64,000 bases of DNA from Burkholderia sp. D-99 (GTDB lineage: Bacteria; Pseudomonadota; Gammaproteobacteria; Burkholderiales; Burkholderiaceae). The DNA is taken from the NCBI RefSeq assembly GCF_011605345.1, contig NZ_JAAOXM010000015.1, positions 124,001-188,000 of the forward strand, in the 5' to 3' direction. Below are positions 28,611 through 38,443 of the stretch, piece by piece. The notes beneath the pieces are model-generated. The model did not search any database. It saw nothing but the letters and a program-made list of their open reading frames with translations, and was not told the DNA's origin. Position numbers and translations under genes: made by a program. How positions within the stretch are numbered: the first letter of the stretch is position 1; every line of letters begins with the position of its first letter.

Positions 28611-28922
28611 TTACGCGTTGATCGCGTCGATGCGCAGCTCAGTGTAGTTCTGGCGGTGGCCGCCGTGCTTTTGGTAGTGCTTCCGGCGACGCATCTTGAA
28701 GATGGTGACCTTGGCATGACGACCGTGCGACACAACGGTGGCCTTGACGGAAGCCCCACTGACCAGCGGCGTACCGAACTTAATCGATTCGCCTTCGCCC
28801 ACTGCGAGAACCTGGTCGAGCGTGATTTCAGCGTCAATGTCAGCCGGTATCTGTTCTACTTTGAGTTTTTCGCCAACGGCAACCTTGTACTGCTTGCCGC
28901 CGGTTTTTATGACCGCGTACAT
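28611..28922 (-). CDS. rplU: 50S ribosomal protein L21
   Basis: Binds 23S rRNA domain near L20. It has 103 residues and begins [14 protein letters not shown], the family signature; the RNA-binding stretch [17 protein letters not shown] is near 74-90. It is the first gene of the rplU-rpmA unit, with a near-consensus promoter about 55 bases upstream. Divergent from ispB, as in many proteobacteria. Confidence 0.98.
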   Translation of the reverse strand: MYAVIKTGGKQYKVAVGEKLKVEQIPADIDAEITLDQVLAVGEGESIKFGTPLVSGASVKATVVSHGRHAKVTIFKMRRRKHYQKHGGHRQNYTELRIDAINA

Positions 28923-28977
28923 TGAGAACCTCACTCTGGATCCAAATTTTCCGCACACCACGCGCGGAAAACACGTG

Positions 28978-29006
28978 ATTATACATGGGGTTAGCACCGA
29001 AGTCAA
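28978..29006 (-). promoter_or_regulatory. sigma70 promoter of rplU-rpmA
   Basis: On the minus strand TTGACT (29006-29001) and a perfect TATAAT (28983-28978) are separated by 17 bases, the optimal spacing. It is the strongest-looking promoter in the window, fitting a ribosomal protein operon. Confidence 0.87.
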
Positions 29007-29132
29007 AACCGATCGACGATTGCCGCGCGCGGGCCTCTGCCGAACGGCCAAATTCGCGGCCGCGGCACGTGTGACAGACCGGGATATCTCGGATTCGACT
29101 TATAATCCGGCGCATCACCCAATTCCATCATC

Positions 29133-30128
29133 ATGTCGTCGTCCACCGCCTCCCCCACCCTCAGCGCCGCCCACCTGCTCGCTCCGATCACGAGTGACAT
29201 GGAGCAGGTGAATCGCGTTATCCGGCAAAGCCTCGCGTCCGACGTGCTGTTGATCAACCAGATCGCCGAGTACATCATCGGCGCGGGCGGCAAGCGGCTG
29301 CGTCCGGCGTTGCTGCTGCTCGTCGCCGGCGCACTCGGCGAGACGTCGCACCAGCGGCACGTGCTGGCCGCCGTCGTCGAGTTCATCCACACGGCCACGC
29401 TGCTGCATGACGACGTCGTCGACGAATCCGAGCTGCGCCGCGGCCGCCAGACCGCCAATGCGCTGTTCGGCAACGCGGCGAGCGTGCTGGTAGGCGATTA
29501 CCTCTATTCGCGCTCGTTCGAGATGATGGTCGGCGTCGGCAAGATGCGCGTGATGGAGATCCTGTCCGAAGCGACGACGATCATTTCCGAAGGCGAGGTG
29601 CTGCAGCTCCTCAACATGCACGACGCGGACGTCGACGAAACGCGCTACATGCAGGTGATCCGCTACAAGACGGCGAAGCTGTTCGAGGCGTCGGCACGCC
29701 TGGGCGCAGTGCTCGCGGGCGCCGATGCGCCGACCGAGGCCGCGGCCGCCGAATACGGCCGCCGGATCGGCACCGCATTCCAGATCATGGACGACTGGCT
29801 CGACTACGCGGGCACCGTGGAGGCAATGGGCAAGAATGCCGGCGACGACCTCCGCGAAGGCAAGCCAACGCTGCCGCTCATCTATCTGATCGAACGCGGC
29901 ACGCCCGAACAGGCAGCGCTGGCACGCGAGGCGATCGAACAGGGCGGCACCGATCGCTTCGACACGATTTTCGAAGCGATCACACGCTCGGGCGCACTGG
30001 ATCACACGCTCGAATGCGCACGCCAGGAAGCGCAAGCGGCAGCGGCGGCAATCGCCGCGTTCCCCGATTCAATCTACAAGGAGAGCCTGCTCGCGTTGTG
30101 CTCTTACTCGACGTCGCGGCAGTCCTGA
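29133..30128 (+). CDS. ispB: octaprenyl diphosphate synthase
   Basis: Trans-prenyltransferase that makes the C40 side chain of ubiquinone-8 from farnesyl diphosphate and IPP. It has 331 residues. The first aspartate-rich motif DDVVD is near residue 92 and the second (DDWLD) near 219, each with the conserved flanking residues (LLHDDVVDESELRRG; FQIMDDWLDYAG). KRLRPALLLL near 53 binds IPP. A TATAAT hexamer at 29101 lies 32 bases before the ATG. Another ubiquinone gene, coq7, is in this window. Chain length is inferred from betaproteobacteria using Q8. Confidence 0.96.
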   Translation: MSSSTASPTLSAAHLLAPITSDMEQVNRVIRQSLASDVLLINQIAEYIIGAGGKRLRPALLLLVAGALGETSHQRHVLAAVVEFIHTATLLHDDVVDESELRRGRQTANALFGNAASVLVGDYLYSRSFEMMVGVGKMRVMEILSEATTIISEGEVLQLLNMHDADVDETRYMQVIRYKTAKLFEASARLGAVLAGADAPTEAAAAEYGRRIGTAFQIMDDWLDYAGTVEAMGKNAGDDLREGKPTLPLIYLIERGTPEQAALAREAIEQGGTDRFDTIFEAITRSGALDHTLECARQEAQAAAAAIAAFPDSIYKESLLALCSYSTSRQS

Positions 30129-30305
30129 TTGCATGTCGTGCGTCGCCGCCACGGCTGCGACGCACGTTCGACACGGGAAAATCACCTGTCTCGAAAAATT
30201 TTTTCTCCAAGGGCTTCCCTTCTTGAAGAAACGTCGTTATAGTTACGTTCTTGCTTGACGACGCAGCGGTCTTGAAGAAGACTGCGAAATTGGAAGAGTA
30301 CAAAT

Positions 30306-30382
30306 CGGGGTGTAGCTTAGCCTGGTAGAGCGCTACGTTCGGGACGTAGAGGCCGGAGGTTCGAATCCTCTCACCCCGACCA
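30306..30382 (+). tRNA. tRNA-Pro, anticodon CGG
   Basis: A complete 77-base cloverleaf. The acceptor stem CGGGGTG pairs with CACCCCG and is followed by encoded ACCA. The anticodon stem CTACG/CGTAG encloses the loop TTCGGGA, giving anticodon CGG, which reads CCG, a preferred proline codon in this high-GC genome. The T arm (GGAGG-TTCGAATC-CTC) is normal. It stands alone, with its own terminator just after it. Confidence 0.97.
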
Positions 30383-30390
30383 GATTTTGA

Positions 30391-30422
30391 AAAAACCGTG
30401 CACCATGTGCACGGTTTTTTTT
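30391..30422 (+). terminator. Rho-independent terminator of tRNA-Pro
   Basis: AAAAACCGTGCAC pairs with GTGCACGGTTTTT around a CAT loop, followed by an extended T run. It begins 8 bases after the tRNA CCA end. Confidence 0.94.
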
Positions 30423-30524
30423 CGTCCGGCCGCCGCGGGCCCCTCGTGTCGCGCACGACACATCACGGTCGCCGGCCTCTGCTATATTCCCTCCATCCCT
30501 GTCCTTCACTGCCCCTTCCAACGC

Positions 30525-31817
30525 GTGGACCAAATTCCCCTATGGGCGCAAATCGGCGCCGTCTTCCTGCTTCTCCTCTGTTCCAGCTTCTTTTCCATTT
30601 CCGAGACCGCGATGATGGCGCTCAACCGCCATCGGCTGAAGCATCTCGCCGGCCAGGGCGCACTCGGCGCGAAAACGACGCAGGGGCTGCTGACGCGCAC
30701 TGACCTGCTGCTCAGCGTGATCCTGATCGGCAACAACCTGTTCAACACGATCATCCCGGTCCTGACGACTTCGCTCGCGCTGCATACGTTCGGCCGCAAC
30801 AATCTCGCGCTGTCGATCGCGACCGGCCTTGTCGCGTTCCTGATCATCGTGTTCGCCGAAATCGCGCCGAAGATCGTCGGCGCGACCTTCCCCGAACGCA
30901 TCGCGCTGCCCGCGAGCCTCGTGATCGCGCCGCTGATGCGCGTGTTCAAGCCGGTCGTCTGGTTCGTCAACGCGCTCGCGAACGGCGTGCTGTGGGTGCT
31001 GCGTATCAACACGAAGAAGGGTCGCGACCAGCGAATGTCGGCTGACGAGCTGCGGGCCATCGTGCTCGAGTCCAGCAGTTTCATGCCGACCAAGCACCGC
31101 AGCATCCTGCTCAACCTGTTCGACCTCGAGAACATCACGGTCGACGACGTGATGGTGCCGCGCCGCCAGATCGAGTCGCTCAACTTCTACGCACCGCTCG
31201 ACGACGTCCTGCACCAGCTCGAAACCTGCTATCACAACCGGCTTGTCGTCTACGAGGGCGACATCGACAAGGTGCTCGGCGTGCTGCACGTACGCAAAAC
31301 GCTGACCGCGCTGCACAACCAGGAATTCGACCGCGAGACGCTGCGCACGCTGCTCGCCGAGCCGTACTACGTGCCGTCGGGCACGCCGGTGGTTCAGCAG
31401 CTCCAGTTTTTCCAGGAAACACGGCAGCGGACCGCGCTCGTCGTCAACGAATACGGCGAGCTCGAAGGGCTCGTCACGCCCGAAGACATCATCGAGGAGC
31501 TGATCGGCGAGTTCACGACATCGATGCCGCGCAGCGAACGCGCGGGCGGCTGGGACGAGAACGGCGAATGCATCGTCTCGGCGAGCATGCCGCTGCGCGA
31601 GCTGAATCGCTGGCTGCACCTGAAGCTGCCGACCGACGGGCCGAAGACGCTGAACGGACTGGTTCTCGAAATCCTCGAGGAAATTCCGGAAGACGACGTG
31701 TGCCTGAAAATCGGTGACGTGATGCTCGAGGTGATGCGCAGCGACGATCAGGCCGTGCGCACCGTCAAGCTCTTCAAGCCGCGCGGCTCGCGAGTCGCAC
31801 GCGCCACCGCGCGCTAG
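30525..31817 (+). CDS. HlyC/CorC family CNNM-CBS membrane protein
   Basis: A 430-residue protein combining a DUF21/CNNM transmembrane domain (about 1-190, with helices such as GAVFLLLLCSSFFSISETAMMA), a tandem CBS pair (about 205-330, beginning after VDDVMVPR) and a C-terminal CorC_HlyC domain (about 345-430, ending near VMRSDDQAVRTVKLFKP). Homologues are linked to Mg2+ or Co2+ export and to divalent-cation homeostasis; some annotations as hemolysin are historical. GTG at 30525 is chosen since VDQIPLWAQIGAV leads directly into the first helix; upstream in-frame sequence overlaps the tRNA terminator. Confidence 0.92.
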   Translation: MDQIPLWAQIGAVFLLLLCSSFFSISETAMMALNRHRLKHLAGQGALGAKTTQGLLTRTDLLLSVILIGNNLFNTIIPVLTTSLALHTFGRNNLALSIATGLVAFLIIVFAEIAPKIVGATFPERIALPASLVIAPLMRVFKPVVWFVNALANGVLWVLRINTKKGRDQRMSADELRAIVLESSSFMPTKHRSILLNLFDLENITVDDVMVPRRQIESLNFYAPLDDVLHQLETCYHNRLVVYEGDIDKVLGVLHVRKTLTALHNQEFDRETLRTLLAEPYYVPSGTPVVQQLQFFQETRQRTALVVNEYGELEGLVTPEDIIEELIGEFTTSMPRSERAGGWDENGECIVSASMPLRELNRWLHLKLPTDGPKTLNGLVLEILEEIPEDDVCLKIGDVMLEVMRSDDQAVRTVKLFKPRGSRVARATAR

Positions 31818-31888
31818 CCGAACGGCCGACTGCCGGCGCCGCCCGCGACGCGCGACCATCTGCTGGTCACGGTCAACAGGCGGCCAGC

Positions 31889-33178
31889 GTGCCGGCTCAC
31901 ATGCAATTCATTCCTCCCGGGGCGCCGTTGCGCACGCAGCAGCCGCCCGCTCACTCCGATGCGTCGCCCGCCACCGCACCGCGCGCGCTCGACGCGGCCC
32001 AGCTCGACGATGCGCCCGCTGTGCGGCTGCTGACGGACACCCTTCACGCAGCACGCGTGCGCGACGCGTCCGACATCCACGTCGAACCGTTCGAAGCCGG
32101 CTGGCGCATCCGCCTGCGCATCGACGGCGTGCTGCACGAACATGCGCGGCCGCCCCTTCATCTGCGCGACGCGCTCGTCACACGGATCAAGGTGCTCGCG
32201 CGCATGGACATCGCCGAGCGGCGGCTCCCGCAGGATGGCAGGCTGCGCATCGCGATCGACGGCGGCACGCGCGGTGACTACCGGGTCAGTTCGCTGCCGA
32301 CGTTATTCGGCGAAAAGCTCGTGCTGCGGCGCCTCGAAACCCTGCCGACCGACCTCACGCTCGCCCGCCTCGGCTTCGACGCGCAACAGGCGGCCGCGAT
32401 GGAGGCCGCGATACGCGCACCGCATGGCCTCGTGCTCGTCACGGGCCCGACCGGCAGCGGCAAGACGCTGTCGCTCTACTGCGCACTGCAGATGCTCGAT
32501 CGCGACGCGCACAATGTCTGCACGGTGGAGGATCCCGCCGAGATCCAGCTCGACGGCATCAGCCAGGTCGGTGTCGCCGAAAAAGCGGGGCTCACGTTCG
32601 CGACTGCACTGCGCGCGCTGCTGCGGCAGGATCCGGACATCATCATGGTCGGCGAGATTCGCGATGCAGAGACGGCCGACGTCGCGATCAAGGCAGCGCA
32701 GACCGGCCATCTCGTGCTGTCGACGCTACACACGAACGATGCACCGGCCGCCGTCGCGCGGCTGCTCGACATCGGCGTCGCACCGTACAACCTCGCGGCC
32801 GCGCTGCACCTCGTCACCGCGCAGCGCCTCGTCCGGCGGCTGTGCACCGCCTGCCGCATGCACTCGGATGCACCGGTGCCCGTATTGCACGAAGCGGGCT
32901 GCGACCCGGCTGCGCTCGCTGCAGGATGGCGGCCGTTCGTCGCGCGCGGATGTTCGGCCTGTCACGGCATCGGCTATCGCGGCCGTGTCGGCCTGCATCA
33001 GACGATGCCGGTATCGCCCGGGCTGGCGGAACGCATCGTCACCCGGGCGAGTGTCGGCGAACTCGCGCGGTGCGCGGCGGCCGAAGGCGTGCGCAGTCTG
33101 CGCGACGCGGCGTTCGCGCGCGTCCAGGACGGTACGACGAGCATCGCGGAAGCCATCGCTGCGACACCAGCAGCATGA
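31889..33178 (+). CDS. PilB/GspE-type secretion ATPase, short form
   Basis: Hexameric ATPase of the type IV pilus/type II secretion class. It has 429 residues, against about 560 for PilB, because the N-terminal MshEN-like domain is missing or reduced to a Pro/Ala-rich 35-residue tail. The Walker A motif GPTGSGKT is near 187, and the aspartate box and Walker B region (LLRQDPDIIMVGEIRD) near 243-259. A tetracysteine zinc site is present (CTAC near 321 and CSAC near 355). GTG at 31889 is assigned, but ATG at 31901 is possible. Its stop overlaps the PilC-like start (ATGA). Confidence 0.93.
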   Translation: MPAHMQFIPPGAPLRTQQPPAHSDASPATAPRALDAAQLDDAPAVRLLTDTLHAARVRDASDIHVEPFEAGWRIRLRIDGVLHEHARPPLHLRDALVTRIKVLARMDIAERRLPQDGRLRIAIDGGTRGDYRVSSLPTLFGEKLVLRRLETLPTDLTLARLGFDAQQAAAMEAAIRAPHGLVLVTGPTGSGKTLSLYCALQMLDRDAHNVCTVEDPAEIQLDGISQVGVAEKAGLTFATALRALLRQDPDIIMVGEIRDAETADVAIKAAQTGHLVLSTLHTNDAPAAVARLLDIGVAPYNLAAALHLVTAQRLVRRLCTACRMHSDAPVPVLHEAGCDPAALAAGWRPFVARGCSACHGIGYRGRVGLHQTMPVSPGLAERIVTRASVGELARCAAAEGVRSLRDAAFARVQDGTTSIAEAIAATPAA

Positions 33179-34386
33179 GCATACGCACACCGCCGCGCGA
33201 AACCCGCTTCGCGTGGCGCGGCCGCCGTCGCGACGGCATGCCGCGCCGCGGGATCGTCATCGCGTTCGACGCAGCGAGTGCACGCACCGCGCTCGCACGC
33301 GACGGCATCGCCGTGCTGTCGCTCGACGTCCGCGGTCCCGCTCGGCCGCCAACGGCCGGCGCGCGGGACATCACGCGCTTCACGCGCCAGCTCGCGAGCC
33401 TGCTGCAGGCCGGGTTGCCGCTCGCGCCGTCGCTCGAGATGCTCGCGCGTACGCGGCCACGCGACGGCCCGCCGCGCATCGCCGCGGGTCTCGCCCGCGA
33501 GATCGTCGGCGGCCGTCGCTTCGCCGATGCACTCGCACGCTATCCAGCGCAGTTCGGCACGCTGTATCGCCAGCTGATCGAGGTCGGCGAAGCGTCCGGC
33601 TCGCTCGGCGTCGTGCTGACACGGGTCGCGGAGCACCGCGAGCGCGCCGACGCGCAGTGGCGCAAGCTGCGGGCCGCGCTCGCCTATCCGGCGGCCGTCA
33701 TCCTGTTCGGGCTCGCGATCTCGGCCGCGCTGATGGTGTGGGTGGTACCGACGTTCCGCCAGATCTTCGACGGCTTTGGCGCCGCACTGCCGGCCCCGAC
33801 CCGGGCGCTGCTCGCGCTGTCCTCGGCGCTGTCGGCATGGGGCGGTGTGCTGGTTGCCGGTGCGGCGGCAATCGGGCTGGCCGCACATCACGCGCTGCGG
33901 CGGTCGGCACCGCTGCGCCACGCGGTCGCGCGGCGCCTGCTGCACGTCCCGCTCGCGGGGAGCGCGATGAGCCGGTTCGCGGCCGCACGCTGGTGCCGCT
34001 CGCTTGCGACGCTGCTCGGCGCCGGCGTGCCGCTCGCCGACGCCTTCGCCACGCTCGAGCGCACGGCCGGCCATCCTGTGTTCGAACGCGCCACCGCGCA
34101 CATCGCAGCCCACGTGCTGCGCGGCGCGCGCCTCGCCGACGCGATGCAGTCGGCCGGCTGCTTTCCGGACGACGTCGTACAGCCGATCGCCGTCGCCGAG
34201 GAGACCGGGGCACTCGACACCATGCTCGCCGACATCGCCGCGCTGTGCGAGCGCCAGCTGGACGCGCGTCTCGAAGCACTCGCCGCGCTCGGCGAACCGC
34301 TGATCGTGATCGTACTGGGCGCACTCGTCGGCGGCCTCGTGATCGCGATGTACCTGCCCATCCTTCAGCTCGGCAACGTGGTGTAG
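33175..34386 (+). CDS. PilC/GspF-type inner-membrane platform protein
   Basis: Polytopic inner-membrane platform of a type IV pilus-like machine, 403 residues. Two GspF domains are visible: DITRFTRQLASLLQAGLPL (near 62-80) and AARWCRSLATLLGAGVPL (near 264-281). Hydrophobic helices lie near 169-190 (YPAAVILFGLAISAALMVW), 220-240 and 377-397. The first 50 residues are arginine-rich and do not resemble a soluble domain. The start overlaps the ATPase stop by four bases. No pilin gene is nearby, so its substrate pilins must be encoded elsewhere. Confidence 0.93.
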   Translation: MSIRTPPRETRFAWRGRRRDGMPRRGIVIAFDAASARTALARDGIAVLSLDVRGPARPPTAGARDITRFTRQLASLLQAGLPLAPSLEMLARTRPRDGPPRIAAGLAREIVGGRRFADALARYPAQFGTLYRQLIEVGEASGSLGVVLTRVAEHRERADAQWRKLRAALAYPAAVILFGLAISAALMVWVVPTFRQIFDGFGAALPAPTRALLALSSALSAWGGVLVAGAAAIGLAAHHALRRSAPLRHAVARRLLHVPLAGSAMSRFAAARWCRSLATLLGAGVPLADAFATLERTAGHPVFERATAHIAAHVLRGARLADAMQSAGCFPDDVVQPIAVAEETGALDTMLADIAALCERQLDARLEALAALGEPLIVIVLGALVGGLVIAMYLPILQLGNVV

Positions 34387-34431
34387 CATCGCAACCGATT
34401 CTGTCGCCTTTTAGTCCGAACCTAGAGCCTC

Positions 34432-35343
34432 ATGACGCCAGCGCCCCTGTACGCCATTACCGATTCGCCCGAGAGCACGCTGCTCGCACTGGCGATGCTG
34501 CCGCCCGCGATGCAGTATGCGTTCGCAGTCGTCATCGGCCTGTGCGTCGGCAGCTTCCTGAACGTGGTCGTGCATCGGCTACCCGTGATGATGCAGCGCG
34601 CGTGGCAGGCCGAGATCGATGAAGCGACCGGCAACGCGAGCGCCGCCCCCGACGACGGCTACCCGCCGCGCTACGATCTGTGGCGCCCGCGCAGCGCCTG
34701 CCCGCATTGCGGCCACGTGCTGCGCGCATGGGAAAACATCCCGCTCGTCAGCTACCTGATACTGCGCGGGCGCTGCCGGCGCTGCGGCCACGCGATCGGC
34801 ATCCGTTATCCGCTCGTCGAGCTCGCATGCGCGCTGCTCGCCGCCGGCTCGCTCGCGACATTCGGCCCGACCGTCACCGCACTTGCCGCGTTCGCGCTGT
34901 GCGCCGCGCTGCTCGCGATGAGCGCGATCGATATCCGGACCGGCTACCTGCCCGACTCGATGACGCTGCCGCTCCTCTGGGCCGGGCTGGTGCTGAACCT
35001 CGGCGGCACGTTCACGTCGCTGCGCTCAGCCGTGATCGGGGCGATGGCCGGCTACCTGTTCCTGTGGTCGATCTACTGGCTGTTCAAATGGCTGCGCGGC
35101 ATCGAGGGCATCGGTTTCGGCGACCTGAAGCTACTCGCCGCGCTCGGCGCATGGATGGGCTGGGCCGCCCTGCCGCAGGTCGTGCTGTTCGCCGCGGTGA
35201 CGGGAGCGATCGTCGGGCTCATCGCGACCTGGCGCGGCCGCATGCGCTTCGAGGAGCCGATTCCGTTCGGCCCGTTCCTCGCGGCAGGCGGCGTCGCGAC
35301 GCTGTTTTTCGGCACCCCTTTCTATGCGGCGCTCGGAGGCTGA
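34432..35343 (+). CDS. pilD: prepilin peptidase and N-methyltransferase
   Basis: Bifunctional aspartyl protease that cleaves and N-methylates type IV prepilins and type II pseudopilins. It has 303 residues and about eight helices. The cytoplasmic loop has two CxxC pairs (CPHC near 90 and CRRC near 115) that bind zinc. The catalytic aspartates are in [11 protein letters not shown] (near 166) and GIGFGDLKL (near 231). The [14 protein letters not shown] segment is typical. It starts 45 bases after the PilC-like gene and runs up to coaE. Confidence 0.95.
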   Translation: MTPAPLYAITDSPESTLLALAMLPPAMQYAFAVVIGLCVGSFLNVVVHRLPVMMQRAWQAEIDEATGNASAAPDDGYPPRYDLWRPRSACPHCGHVLRAWENIPLVSYLILRGRCRRCGHAIGIRYPLVELACALLAAGSLATFGPTVTALAAFALCAALLAMSAIDIRTGYLPDSMTLPLLWAGLVLNLGGTFTSLRSAVIGAMAGYLFLWSIYWLFKWLRGIEGIGFGDLKLLAALGAWMGWAALPQVVLFAAVTGAIVGLIATWRGRMRFEEPIPFGPFLAAGGVATLFFGTPFYAALGG

Positions 35344-35344
35344 C

Positions 35345-35953
35345 ATGTTCGCAATTGGACTCACCGGCGGCATCGGCAGCGGCAAGACGACCGTCGCCGA
35401 CCTGTTCGCCGCCCGAGGCGCGTCGCTGGTCGATACCGACCTGATCGCCCATCGCATCACCGCGCCGGACGGCCTCGCGATGCCCGCGATCGGACAGGCA
35501 TTCGGCCGCGGTTTCGTTGCCGCCGACGGCTCGCTCGACCGCGCGCAGATGCGTGCACTGATCTTCAGCGACGACGCCGCGCGCCGGCGCCTCGAAGCGA
35601 TCACGCACCCGCTGATCCGGGCGGAGACCGATCGCGAGGCACGCGAAGCGCAGGGCCCATACGTGATGTTCGTGGTGCCGCTGCTCGTCGAATCCGGCAA
35701 TTGGAAGGCGCGCAGCGATCGCGTGCTCGTCGTCGACTGCCCGGTCGAAACGCAGATCGCACGCGTGATGCGGCGCAACGGCTTCACGCGCGAGCAGGTC
35801 GAAGCGATCATCGCGCGGCAGGCGACGCGCGAGGCCCGCCTAGCGGCGGCCGACGATGTCATCGTCAACGACGCGACGACGGCCGATGCGCTCGCCGCGC
35901 AGGTCGATGCACTGCACCAACGCTATCTCGGGTTTGCGGCCGCCGCGCGCTGA
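35345..35953 (+). CDS. coaE: dephospho-CoA kinase
   Basis: Last step of coenzyme A synthesis; phosphorylates the 3' hydroxyl of dephospho-CoA. It has 202 residues. The P-loop GGIGSGKT occupies residues 8-15, the CoA-binding DTDLIAH motif is near 32-38, and the lid region contains [11 protein letters not shown] at 35345 follows the pilD stop by one base; an in-frame codon at 35324 would start inside pilD and add seven residues. The pilBCD-coaE-zapD-yacG order is conserved in gamma- and betaproteobacteria. Confidence 0.96.
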   Translation: MFAIGLTGGIGSGKTTVADLFAARGASLVDTDLIAHRITAPDGLAMPAIGQAFGRGFVAADGSLDRAQMRALIFSDDAARRRLEAITHPLIRAETDREAREAQGPYVMFVVPLLVESGNWKARSDRVLVVDCPVETQIARVMRRNGFTREQVEAIIARQATREARLAAADDVIVNDATTADALAAQVDALHQRYLGFAAAAR

Positions 35954-35999
35954 GCCGCGCGCGTAATCGTGATGGTGTACGAAATTGGCGCGTTGCTAG

Positions 36000-36818
<819 letters not shown>

Positions 36819-36843
36819 CGGCCGCGTGCCGGATCGCTTTCGT

Positions 36844-37044
36844 ATGACTACCGTTGTGAAATGCCCGTCGTGCAGCGCTGAAGTGCGCTGGACGCCCGAA
36901 AATCAGTTCCGTCCGTTCTGCTCGGCCCGCTGCAAGCAGCTCGACCTCGGCGCCTGGGCCGCCGAAAAGTACCGGATCGGTGGATCCTCCGACGAGGGCC
37001 CCTCGTCGGAAGAAGACGGCACGGACGGCCGCCGCGACAGCTGA
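36844..37044 (+). CDS. yacG: DNA gyrase inhibitor YacG
   Basis: Small zinc-finger protein that binds the GyrB C-terminal region and inhibits gyrase. It has 66 residues. Four cysteines (7, 10, 26, 30; CPSC and CSARC) form the zinc knuckle. The conserved [17 protein letters not shown] segment covers 15-31 and W38-AxEKYRI follows. The last 20 residues are Ser/Asp/Glu-rich and probably disordered. ATG at 36844 is the family start. It is 25 bases after zapD and converges on mutT. Confidence 0.94.
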   Translation: MTTVVKCPSCSAEVRWTPENQFRPFCSARCKQLDLGAWAAEKYRIGGSSDEGPSSEEDGTDGRRDS

Positions 37045-37099
37045 GCGGCGCACCGCCTGCTAGTGATATGGCCCGCCTTTCCGGCAGGCCATCGTGGCG

Positions 37100-37558
37100 T
37101 CAGTTCGACGCGGCTTCCTTCTCGAGCAGTTCGAGCACCGGCAGCGCTGCCGGCAGCAACGGCGCGACCTCGACCGGCAGTTGCTGCCACACGAATGCCT
37201 GCCCTTCCTTGCTGTGCGGCTCGCCGGTCCAGCCCGTCACCTTGCAGAAATAAAGCCGCACATAGGCATGCGGATAATCGTGCTCGAGCGTGTGCCAGCG
37301 ATGGCTGGCCGTGACTTCGATGCCGAGTTCCTCGTGCAGTTCGCGCGCAAGCGCGTCCTCGACGCTTTCGCCGGCCTCCAGCTTGCCGCCTGGAAATTCC
37401 CAGTAGCCTTCATACGGCTTGCCTTGCAGCCGCTGCGCGAGCAGATAGCGGCAGCGGCCGACCGTACCGTCCGGCTGCACCATCACGCCAACCGCGACTT
37501 CCGTCACCTTGCGGCCATCGGGCGCGCGTACCGCGCCTTGTGCAACTTCCGCGCTCAT
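37100..37558 (-). CDS. mutT: 8-oxo-dGTP diphosphatase (Nudix)
   Basis: Removes oxidised guanine nucleotides to prevent A:T to C:G mutations. It has 152 residues. The Nudix box GGKLEAGESVEDALARELHEELGI runs from about 57 to 80 and contains the metal-binding glutamates. WEFPGGK before it is typical of MutT. The C-terminal extension (LLPAALPVLELLEKEA) is short. The start overlaps the stop of the DUF815 gene by four bases (37555-37558). The E. coli order secA-mutT-yacG-zapD-coaE is matched apart from argJ and DUF815 between secA and mutT. Confidence 0.93.
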   Translation of the reverse strand: MSAEVAQGAVRAPDGRKVTEVAVGVMVQPDGTVGRCRYLLAQRLQGKPYEGYWEFPGGKLEAGESVEDALARELHEELGIEVTASHRWHTLEHDYPHAYVRLYFCKVTGWTGEPHSKEGQAFVWQQLPVEVAPLLPAALPVLELLEKEAASN

Positions 37559-38424
37559 GCCTGCTCCTTGCGTCCCGACCAGTCACGCGCAAACTGCCAC
37601 GCGACGCGCCCCGACCGCGAGCCGCGCTCGAGCGCCCACACGAGCGCGTCGCCGCGTGCGGACTCGATCTCCGCATCCGGGCAGCCGAAATGACGCAGCC
37701 AGTGCCCGACGATGTCGAGGTAGTCGTCCTGCTTGAACGGATAGAAGCTGACCCACAGACCAAAGCGCTCCGACAGCGAGATCTTCTCCTCGACGACTTC
37801 GCCGGGGTGAATCTCGCCATCCGGGAGATGCTTGTACGTCTCGTTGTCGCTCATGTACTCGGGCAGCAGATGGCGGCGGTTCGACGTCGCGTAGATCAGC
37901 ACGTTGTCCGACTGCGCGGCGATCGAGCCGTCGAGCGCGACCTTCAGCGCCTTGTAGCCCGACTCGCCTTCCTCGAACGACAGGTCGTCGCAGAACACGA
38001 TGAAGCGCTCGGGGCGCTGCGAGATCAGGTCGACGATGTCGCCGAGATCGTGCAGGTCGTCCTTGTCGACTTCGATCAGACGCAGCCCGTCCTTCGCATG
38101 CGCGTTCAGGCACGCCTTGATCAGCGACGACTTGCCGGTACCGCGCGCGCCGGTCAGCAGCACGTTGTTGGCCGGCTTCTGCTGTACGAACTGCCGCGTG
38201 TTCTGTTCGATCAGCCCTTTCTGGCGATCGATGTTGTGCAGGTCGTCGAGCGTGATCGACGACACAGCCGGCACCGGCTGCAGATAGCCGCGCCCCTGGC
38301 GCTTGCGCCAGCGGAACGCATGTGCGGCATTCCAGTCGATCGCTGCCGGCGCGGGCGGCAGCATCCCTTCGAGACGGCCGAGCAGCGCTTCCGCGCGCGT
38401 CAGAAACTGTTCAAGTTTATCCAT
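37555..38424 (-). CDS. DUF815 AAA-type ATPase
   Basis: A 289-residue ATPase of unknown cellular role. The Walker A loop GARGTGKSS is near residue 92, Walker B (RFIVFCDDLSFE) near 140, and a sensor-like ATSNRRH near 175. The central segment SDNETYKHLPDGEIHPGEVVEEKISLSERFGL is a highly conserved DUF815 signature. There is no signal or membrane segment. It sits between argJ (19 bases upstream) and mutT (4-base overlap). The presence of the full ATPase motif set suggests a remodelling or loading function, but no substrate is known. Confidence 0.9.
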   Translation of the reverse strand: MDKLEQFLTRAEALLGRLEGMLPPAPAAIDWNAAHAFRWRKRQGRGYLQPVPAVSSITLDDLHNIDRQKGLIEQNTRQFVQQKPANNVLLTGARGTGKSSLIKACLNAHAKDGLRLIEVDKDDLHDLGDIVDLISQRPERFIVFCDDLSFEEGESGYKALKVALDGSIAAQSDNVLIYATSNRRHLLPEYMSDNETYKHLPDGEIHPGEVVEEKISLSERFGLWVSFYPFKQDDYLDIVGHWLRHFGCPDAEIESARGDALVWALERGSRSGRVAWQFARDWSGRKEQA

Positions 38425-38443
38425 GTCGTTCGGCCACTCCCGA

